Position numbers and translations under genes: made by a program
Origin: an uncultured Synergistia bacterium
Lineage (GTDB): Bacteria; Eremiobacterota; SpSt-956; JAKJGF01
Length of the DNA: 6,285 nucleotides
Reading direction: 5' to 3'
Assembly (NCBI GenBank): GCA_937888925.1
Contig: CALARM010000316.1
Location: forward strand, 1 to 6,285
In this document: positions 1-4,368 of the stretch, in pieces
Position numbering within the stretch: the stretch's first letter is position 1
How the letters are laid out: each line of letters begins with the position of its first letter
The notes under the pieces: model-generated
What the model was told of the DNA's origin: nothing
The model's database searches: none
What the model saw: the letters and a program-made list of their open reading frames with translations, nothing else

Positions 1-54
1 GGTGCAAATTACGGATGGAATATGGGTATGATGGGACGATATGGCTGGTGGTAA
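1..54 (+). CDS. C-terminal end of a Gly/Met/Tyr/Trp-rich protein (partial)
   Basis: Frame 1 is open from the window edge to a TAA at 52-54 and encodes the 17 residues GANYGWNMGMMGRYGWW. Gly, Met, Tyr and Trp dominate, with no acidic residue and one Arg. This is the composition of the low-complexity tail of a glycine-rich secreted or surface protein, but no family can be named from so little. It is likely a real gene end because an inverted repeat that could act as a terminator lies about 75 nt downstream and the next gene starts at 204 on the same strand. The open frame could also be chance, since 17 codons without a stop is not strong evidence. Confidence 0.45.
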   Translation, partial: GANYGWNMGMMGRYGWW

Positions 55-128
55 TCCTGGCAGGAGGCCTGTAACTGACAGGTCACTATAGTAATAGAGA
101 TTTAAAAAAAATTTGACTTTTAAATACT

Positions 129-175
129 TAAAACTAGGAATTTATGAGATAATTGTCGAAAAATTCCTAGTTTTA
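129..175 (+). terminator. Perfect 15-bp inverted repeat: terminator of the upstream gene or an operator
   Basis: The arms at 129-143 (TAAAACTAGGAATTT) and 161-175 (AAATTCCTAGTTTTA) are exactly complementary and separated by a 17-nt loop. The right arm ends in TTTTA and is followed by GTTTATTTAAT, so in RNA the hairpin is trailed by a broken U-rich stretch, as in an intrinsic terminator for the gene ending at 54. The stem is AT-rich (only three G/C pairs) and the loop is long, which makes it a weak terminator. The arm centres are 32 bp apart, about three helical turns, and the loop contains a possible -10 element, so a repressor operator for the gene at 204 is the alternative. Confidence 0.5.
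145..153 (+). promoter_or_regulatory. Possible extended -10 promoter element (TGAGATAAT)
   Basis: TG at 145-146, one spacer base and GATAAT at 148-153 (five of six matches to TATAAT) form an extended -10 pattern. The sequence 17 bp upstream (TACTTA) is a poor -35 box, and the good-looking TTGACT at 113-118 is too far away, so an extended -10 type promoter is the only reading. Transcription would start near 160 and give a leader of about 44 nt before the ATG at 204. In DNA this AT-rich, such a match can arise by chance. Confidence 0.25.
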
Positions 176-203
176 GTTTATTTAATCGGAAAGGCAGGTA
201 AAC

Positions 204-1478
204 ATGTTGAGTGAAGATATATTCGAACTAACCAGATCGCCTTATTACAATGAGATTATTAACGGCATAAAACTGGTATGTCAGGACAATTTTTCTTCTC
301 CCTCTGTAGCTGAATTACTCGGAAGCATAAAATTTATGGCACAATTTAATAAAGATATAAAGGAAATATACGGACGAAGAAAATTAATACAGACAGAGGG
401 AATGATAAAAGAAAACAATAATATAGAAACAAACTTTCACTCTATGGATAATATATTATTAAATATGTCAGGACAGATAAAATCCAGACAGAAAGATGCC
501 CTTTTAAATGAAATGAAAAAAGGAAAAGACGTTATATCTTTACTCTTTAAATCTTTTGATGAAATAGAAAGAATTGAAGAAACATGTCCGAAATATTCAA
601 CCAATCCCATGGTGAATGAACTTATAAGGGTTTCAGAAGGGGTCATAGAGGGTAAATTTGCTGTAGAACCTCTCAGAGAGATGATAGAAGATTTCAGTAA
701 AAAGGTAACAGGAGCCTTTGAAGAATTCAATCTGTTGAAAAAATCGGCAGAGTCATACCTGGAAGAAGAAATAAACAGAGCAGCCATATCCTATGAAGGA
801 CTTATAGAAGCTATCAATAAAGCAAAAAAATTCTTTCACACCAGAGATAAAGGGCAGCTTAAACATGCCATGGAAGGAATAAAAGAACATGGAGAAAATT
901 TAATAGAATCCCAGAAAATACTGGAAGCTGAAAAAAAGGAACCTTCCACGAAAAGCTGTCTCAGATGCGGCTCAGCCAATCCTGCAGGAGCAAAAATCTG
1001 CATAAAATGCAGGATGCCCATTCCTGATTTCAGTCAGTCACGACAATCATCACAGTTCGACATCAGATTACAGGGTGATGACATAATGCCGGGACAGGGT
1101 TCTCCTGTGACAGAAAATATATACAGACTCTCCAGGGCAATAGAGGACTATCAGGCAGGCAATATTACGAAAGAAGCTATGGGGGCAACTATTGAATGGC
1201 TTGAGAAAAAAATAATAAACGGAAGAAAACAGTTTGAAGGGCAGAAAAAGAAAAAACCGCCCGTGATACCGGAAAAAGACAGAGCTATAATAGAAGAAAT
1301 GGAAGGTCTCACAGAAAAAGGCATAAGCGAGTTTGAAGAAGCAATAAAGGATTTTAAACATTTCTTAAAAACAGAAGAAGGATATTTACTGAATAAAGGC
1401 CTGGAAAAAGCAGTTGAGGCAGGAGATAAACTTTATAGAGTACAGACTATGTTTCAGTCACATCAGAGAAATATTTGA
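204..1478 (+). CDS. Helical zinc-ribbon protein with three repeated helical modules, function unknown
   Basis: The 424-residue protein has no signal peptide or membrane segment, so it is probably cytoplasmic. It is almost entirely predicted helix, rich in Lys and Glu. Residues 252-269 form a CxxC-x10-CxxC zinc ribbon (C252, C255, C266, C269). I see three diverged copies of one module, at about 12-125, 135-241 and 302-418. Each begins like NEIINGIKLV / NELIRVSEGV / NIYRLSRAIE and ends with a helix like LLNEMKKGKDVI / LKHAMEGIKEHG / LNKGLEKAVEAG. A Pro/Gln/Ser-rich linker (270-300) follows the ribbon. The ATG at 204 is preceded by GGAAAGGCAGG at 188-198, with 5 nt between GGCAGG and the start. 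The next gene starts 15 nt after the stop and also carries zinc ribbons and long helices, so the two probably act together. I do not recognise the family. A scaffold or regulatory role is only inference. Confidence 0.85.
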   Translation: MLSEDIFELTRSPYYNEIINGIKLVCQDNFSSPSVAELLGSIKFMAQFNKDIKEIYGRRKLIQTEGMIKENNNIETNFHSMDNILLNMSGQIKSRQKDALLNEMKKGKDVISLLFKSFDEIERIEETCPKYSTNPMVNELIRVSEGVIEGKFAVEPLREMIEDFSKKVTGAFEEFNLLKKSAESYLEEEINRAAISYEGLIEAINKAKKFFHTRDKGQLKHAMEGIKEHGENLIESQKILEAEKKEPSTKSCLRCGSANPAGAKICIKCRMPIPDFSQSRQSSQFDIRLQGDDIMPGQGSPVTENIYRLSRAIEDYQAGNITKEAMGATIEWLEKKIINGRKQFEGQKKKKPPVIPEKDRAIIEEMEGLTEKGISEFEEAIKDFKHFLKTEEGYLLNKGLEKAVEAGDKLYRVQTMFQSHQRNI

Positions 1479-1484
1479 AAGGAA
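1478..1484 (+). promoter_or_regulatory. Ribosome binding site that places the start of the second gene at ATG 1494
   Basis: AAAGGAA overlaps the last base of the preceding stop codon and lies 9 nt upstream of ATG 1494. An in-frame TTG at 1485 touches this site directly and so could not be used with it. The ATG is therefore the better start and removes three residues from the longest open frame. Confidence 0.6.
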
Positions 1485-1493
1485 TTGAATATT

Positions 1494-2906
1494 ATGACAC
1501 AGGATAAAAAAGATAAGAAAACATGCCCTTTTTGTGCAGAAAATATAAATATTAAAGCCCTTATATGCAGATACTGCGGAAGTGATCTGCAGAAACAGAA
1601 AAAATGTCCTTTCTGCGCTGAGAAAATAAAACTTAAAGCCACTGTATGCAGATACTGCGGGAATAATTTAGAAAAACCTCCAGAAGTCGCCAGGAAAGAA
1701 ATTTCCAGTGGAATAGAACAGCCATCAGAACCTTCATCGGAACATAAGACACGACAGCCATCAGAGCCTTCACCGGAACATATACATCAGGTACTTATGG
1801 ATAATGCTGATAATCTTGACCTGTTACTCGAAGAAAAAATGAAACTGGAGCAGAGATTAACATTTAAAATTCGGGAAAACGAAGAACTGCAACAGACTTT
1901 ACTGCTTAAAGACCGGGAAAAAGAAGAGCTGGAACAGAGATTAACAGTTAAAGAAAAAGAAAGAACCGAACTGGCAAACAGATTAAAAGCCAGAGAAAAA
2001 GAGTCGGAAAAACAGGAGGAGATATTGAAACTTGAAGAAGAAGGCAGAATAGAACTTATAAATACTTTAAGGGTCAAAGAAGAAGAACTGGCAGCATTAG
2101 AACAGAGATTGAAGCAGGAAGAAGAAGACAGAATAGAACTTATAAATATTTTAAAGACCAGAGAAGAAGAACTGGTAGAACTGGAACAGAGATTGAAACA
2201 GGAAGAAGAAGACAGAATAGAAATGGAAAACCGGTTAAAAATTGAAGAAGAAGACAGGATGGAACTTGAGCAGAGGCTGGATAATTTAAGTAATATTCTC
2301 CTTGATAATACGGATAATATTAAAACCCTGATGAAAGAAAAAATGGATCTGGAGAATAAATTAAAATCAAAAGAAGAAGAGAAAACACACCTGGTTGAAC
2401 TGATGAAAGCGAGAACAAAAAAAGCACTGAAGAAGATTACTTCGAAAGATACGGAACCGGAGGAAGAAGAAGTAAGTCCTCCGGAACGGAAGAATATAAA
2501 AGAAATAAAAAACAGATGTCCCTTCTGTATGAAAGAAAGTATGTATCATGTCCCGCCGGAGCAGTCAAAAAATAATTTAATCTGTAAAAGGTGTAACATG
2601 GAATACTTTTCTAACATTGTTATAGCAACAGAAATAGAAAGCAGTATTATTGAAGATAAGTCAATAAAATTTGTTGTAATGAAAGCTGTTGATTTTTCAG
2701 GTAATAGCGAGATTGTAAAGTTTGACTATAATGTGTTCAGAACACTGACCCAGGACAAAGACTCACCTGCTACAAATTCTTATGAATTAAAAGGGTTTAA
2801 AATAAATAAAAATGATGTTATAGCCTTGAATTATATAAATAAAAGGATATTTCTTGTTAAAAACTGTTCCATAGATAAATATATTGTGTTATATCCTGAG
2901 ATGTAA
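1494..2906 (+). CDS. Double zinc-ribbon coiled-coil protein with a third zinc ribbon and beta-rich C-terminus, function unknown
   Basis: The 470-residue protein opens with two tandem UPF0547-type zinc ribbons, CPFC-x10-CRYC at 11-28 and again at 38-55, exactly 27 residues apart. Residues 76-99 are a Pro/Ser/Glu linker made of two 12-residue repeats. Residues 100-310 form a long charged coiled coil, including eleven consecutive 14-residue repeats at 116-269 (type MELEQRLKQEEEDR). A third zinc ribbon, of different spacing (CPFC-x18-CKRC), lies at 342-367. It is followed by about 100 residues of mixed beta pattern ending YIVLYPEM. There is no signal peptide or membrane segment, so a cytoplasmic rod with metal-bound heads at each end is the simplest picture. 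It sits 15 nt behind the other zinc-ribbon gene and is probably co-transcribed. The ribbons may bind protein or nucleic acid, but the sequence does not decide. The family is not recognised beyond UPF0547-like ribbons. Confidence 0.87.
   Translation: MTQDKKDKKTCPFCAENINIKALICRYCGSDLQKQKKCPFCAEKIKLKATVCRYCGNNLEKPPEVARKEISSGIEQPSEPSSEHKTRQPSEPSPEHIHQVLMDNADNLDLLLEEKMKLEQRLTFKIRENEELQQTLLLKDREKEELEQRLTVKEKERTELANRLKAREKESEKQEEILKLEEEGRIELINTLRVKEEELAALEQRLKQEEEDRIELINILKTREEELVELEQRLKQEEEDRIEMENRLKIEEEDRMELEQRLDNLSNILLDNTDNIKTLMKEKMDLENKLKSKEEEKTHLVELMKARTKKALKKITSKDTEPEEEEVSPPERKNIKEIKNRCPFCMKESMYHVPPEQSKNNLICKRCNMEYFSNIVIATEIESSIIEDKSIKFVVMKAVDFSGNSEIVKFDYNVFRTLTQDKDSPATNSYELKGFKINKNDVIALNYINKRIFLVKNCSIDKYIVLYPEM
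1719..1790 (+). repeat. 36-bp tandem repeat, two copies, encoding QPSEPS linker units
   Basis: The copies at 1719-1754 and 1755-1790 encode QPSEPSSEHKTR and QPSEPSPEHIHQ (residues 76-99 of the zinc-ribbon coiled-coil protein). They are nearly identical over their first 27 bases and diverge at the end. The unit makes a flexible hinge between the N-terminal zinc ribbons and the coiled coil. Confidence 0.8.
1839..2300 (+). repeat. Eleven in-register 42-bp repeats encoding a 14-residue coiled-coil unit
   Basis: Residues 116-269 divide without any insertion or deletion into eleven 14-residue units such as EELEQRLTVKEKER, AALEQRLKQEEEDR and MELEQRLDNLSNIL. Hydrophobic residues recur at unit positions 3 and 7, often with 1 or 9, while positions 10-13 are nearly all Glu, Lys, Arg or Asp. 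Each unit is two heptads, one hydrophobic and one highly charged. Units 6-7 (2049-2132) and 8-9 (2133-2216) form an 84-bp pair differing at about 10 positions, which points to fairly recent duplication. Confidence 0.85.
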
Positions 2907-2958
2907 CAGAGGCTTGCAGTCGCAGTCAGGGAAAGAAAGGTCTCTCACATACAGATTT
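2907..2958. other. Intergenic gap between convergent genes, no clear terminator
   Basis: The two stop codons face each other across 52 bp. The only inverted repeat I see is a weak 5-bp pair, CCTGA at 2895-2899 and TCAGG at 2926-2930. It has a long loop and no T-run on the plus strand, so I do not call a terminator for either operon. A tandem GCAGTC at 2915-2926 is probably chance. Confidence 0.5.
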
Positions 2959-3606
2959 TTACCATGGAGGGGCTTTCGTTCTGGAAATAAATCCTTCTAT
3001 GGATATATGTTTTATTCCTTTATTCATACCTTCAGCGTTTCTTTCCTTCCAGTAAACTGTGATGACCAGATGTTTTATTTCATTTATATCAAAACCGTTA
3101 TTCCACTGTTTTATTTCCACTACAGGTATAAAGGTTACATTTTTTATTTCCAGAGGTTTCATGGGTTCAATTATATCATTGGGGAAGCCGTCATGATTGA
3201 GATCATAGTAGGGAGGAGTTTTAATAGTGCCTTTCGGATTTGCCCTGTGATAAAAATCAACACTGGCTCCGGTGCTTCCATAATAGGTTCCTGCCGGCAG
3301 AGCTGATATATCTGCTGTATGATGGACAAATTTACCTGTTTGATTTAAATCATTACTGTTGCTTCTATCAGGATAAAAATAAGAAGGATTATCTGTACCG
3401 GCTATACCGGGGAAAAATGGTATCATATGAAAATTTTCTTTATAAACCTGCAGTTGAGCCATAGCAATATTAGAAGCTATAGCTACATTTTCACCTTTTT
3501 TTATTACCATAAGTCCTCTTGCCATAACTCCCAGGCTTATGACTGTTCCTGTGGCTAAAACTATAAGAGCTACAAGTATTTCTACTAAAGATAAACCATT
3601 TTTCAT
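2959..3606 (-). CDS. PilV/GspI-like minor pilin (prepilin-type N-terminal domain)
   Basis: The 215-residue product begins MKNG|LSLVEILVALIVLATG, a class III prepilin leader: a short basic leader, Gly4 before the cleavage site, Glu at mature position +5, then a hydrophobic helix. Prepilin peptidase would cut after Gly4 and methylate Leu5. The run GLSLVEILVA and a C-terminal strand pattern (HLVITVYWKE at 179-188, then ISIEGFISRT) match PilV/GspI proteins, though it is longer than typical GspI. Residues 135-144 (DLNHDGFPND) resemble a calcium-binding loop. The longer open frame adds 26 residues upstream, but that extension overlaps the previous gene and puts the leader in the wrong place. ATG 3606 has AAAGGAAA 9 nt upstream. 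It is the last of three minor-pilin genes, 31 nt after the PilW-like gene. It likely helps prime pilus or pseudopilus assembly in the inner membrane. T4P and T2SS membership cannot be told apart here. Confidence 0.88.
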   Translation of the reverse strand: MKNGLSLVEILVALIVLATGTVISLGVMARGLMVIKKGENVAIASNIAMAQLQVYKENFHMIPFFPGIAGTDNPSYFYPDRSNSNDLNQTGKFVHHTADISALPAGTYYGSTGASVDFYHRANPKGTIKTPPYYDLNHDGFPNDIIEPMKPLEIKNVTFIPVVEIKQWNNGFDINEIKHLVITVYWKERNAEGMNKGIKHISIEGFISRTKAPPW

Positions 3607-3615
3607 AACAAATAA

Positions 3616-3623
3616 TTTCCTTT
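3616..3623 (-). promoter_or_regulatory. Ribosome binding site supporting the PilV-like start at 3606
   Basis: On the minus strand AAAGGAAA lies 9 nt before ATG 3606, the same arrangement as the site before the gene at 1494. It supports starting at the prepilin leader rather than at the upstream in-frame ATG inside the preceding gene. Confidence 0.55.
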
Positions 3624-3637
3624 CATTAATTACACTC

Positions 3638-4354
3638 TTAATTATTTTCAGGTTTTGCAAAGGTAGTAACAATCGCATGTTCATATAAATCTTTTCCGTC
3701 GGCTTTTGTTCCTGTTTTAACTCTCGACTCTACATAGATGTGTATAATAGGAATAGAAGATGAAATAATATCCGGGCTGTACAAATCAAACTTTATAGAA
3801 TGGATCTCATTTGCTATCTTTCTGTCATCTGAAATAGTACCGGAAGTAATATTATATGGTGAGTTCAGAGGATAAGAAGGAAGAAGAAATTCCTTTAATT
3901 CTTCATCGGTTAAAGCTTCAGGGCGGAAGTAATCTGCAGGGTGGCCTGTAACCTTTATAACTCTTCTATAAACCTCTTTAGTGCCTGTTTTTTTGAAATA
4001 AACTACATATCTGGTCCATTTTAATTTGCCATTTTCCATATCAGTATTGCCGCTTCCATCGTCAGATGTCCTGGACGTAGGAAAACATATGGCATCCCAT
4101 TGTTCACTGTGTTTTCCTCCGTTATCTTTGCTCTTTTTTATTTTGACACCTGGCAGATAGCTTTCATTCAATTCACGGCATAATCTGTCTATAGACATCT
4201 GTGCTTCCTGCTGTGTTACAAGTTTATAACGGGATCTCTGAAAGGCTTTAATGCAATTAACCGTTACCGTTCCTATCATAGACATAAAAATACCAAAGAG
4301 ACATATTACTATTAATAGTTCTATAACAGTAAAAGCTTTTTTGTCTGATTTCAT
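3638..4354 (-). CDS. PilW/GspJ-like minor pilin (prepilin-type N-terminal domain)
   Basis: The 238-residue product starts MKSDKKA|FTVIELLIVICLFGIF. It has a basic leader, the FTVIE box with Glu at +5, and a hydrophobic helix to about residue 30. The residue before the cleavage site is Ala7 where Gly is usual; prepilin peptidases are known to tolerate Ala. QEAQMSIDRLCRELNESY (49-66) and the later TRYVVYF (114-120) and EVYRRVI (127-133) follow the pattern of the PilW/GspJ family: helix tail, then strands with a Tyr-Arg-Arg element. A further strand near 203-210 (IIHIYVES) fits the family's C-terminus. ATG 4354 is chosen over a start ten codons earlier because GAGGAG lies 6 nt upstream and the leader then has normal length. 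It follows the 612-aa gene by 14 nt and precedes the PilV-like gene by 31 nt. Its expected role is in the minor-pilin complex that primes or caps the fibre. Confidence 0.88.
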   Translation of the reverse strand: MKSDKKAFTVIELLIVICLFGIFMSMIGTVTVNCIKAFQRSRYKLVTQQEAQMSIDRLCRELNESYLPGVKIKKSKDNGGKHSEQWDAICFPTSRTSDDGSGNTDMENGKLKWTRYVVYFKKTGTKEVYRRVIKVTGHPADYFRPEALTDEELKEFLLPSYPLNSPYNITSGTISDDRKIANEIHSIKFDLYSPDIISSSIPIIHIYVESRVKTGTKADGKDLYEHAIVTTFAKPENN

Positions 4355-4360
4355 AGATTT

Positions 4361-4366
4361 CTCCTC
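4361..4366 (-). promoter_or_regulatory. Strong ribosome binding site fixing the PilW-like start at 4354
   Basis: GAGGAG on the minus strand lies 6 nt upstream of ATG 4354. It sits between the stop of the upstream gene (4369-4371) and this start. An in-frame ATG at 4384 would lie inside the upstream gene and give an over-long leader. Confidence 0.75.
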
Positions 4367-4368
4367 AT

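Noticed and set aside
66..84. Small hairpin (CCTGT-aactg-ACAGG plus two outer pairs) just after the first stop codon
   Set aside because: The stem is only 7 bp with a G-T pair and has no T-run after it, so it does not make a convincing terminator.
113..118. TTGACT as a -35 box
   Set aside because: No -10 hexamer lies 16-18 bp downstream. The nearest good one (148-153) is 29 bp away.
437..787. Minus-strand open frame (116 aa) inside the first zinc-ribbon gene
   Set aside because: Antisense to a strongly coding, lysine- and glutamate-rich gene. Its Phe/Ser-rich product is the usual reverse shadow of AAA/GAA codons, and no ribosome site was seen.
1787..2077. Minus-strand open frame (96 aa) opposite the coiled coil
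   Set aside because: The Ser/Phe/Leu repeats are the reverse complement of the 42-bp Glu/Lys repeat, not an independent gene.
204..2906. CRISPR, toxin-antitoxin or phage-defence reading of the zinc-ribbon gene pair
   Set aside because: No nuclease, NTPase, toxin or membrane motif and no spaced direct repeats are present; the only repeats are in-frame coding repeats.
2884..3306. Plus-strand open frame (140 aa) running from the end of the coiled-coil gene over the PilV-like gene
   Set aside because: It overlaps the antisense of a recognisable prepilin, starts inside another gene, is Phe/Tyr-rich and has no domain signal.
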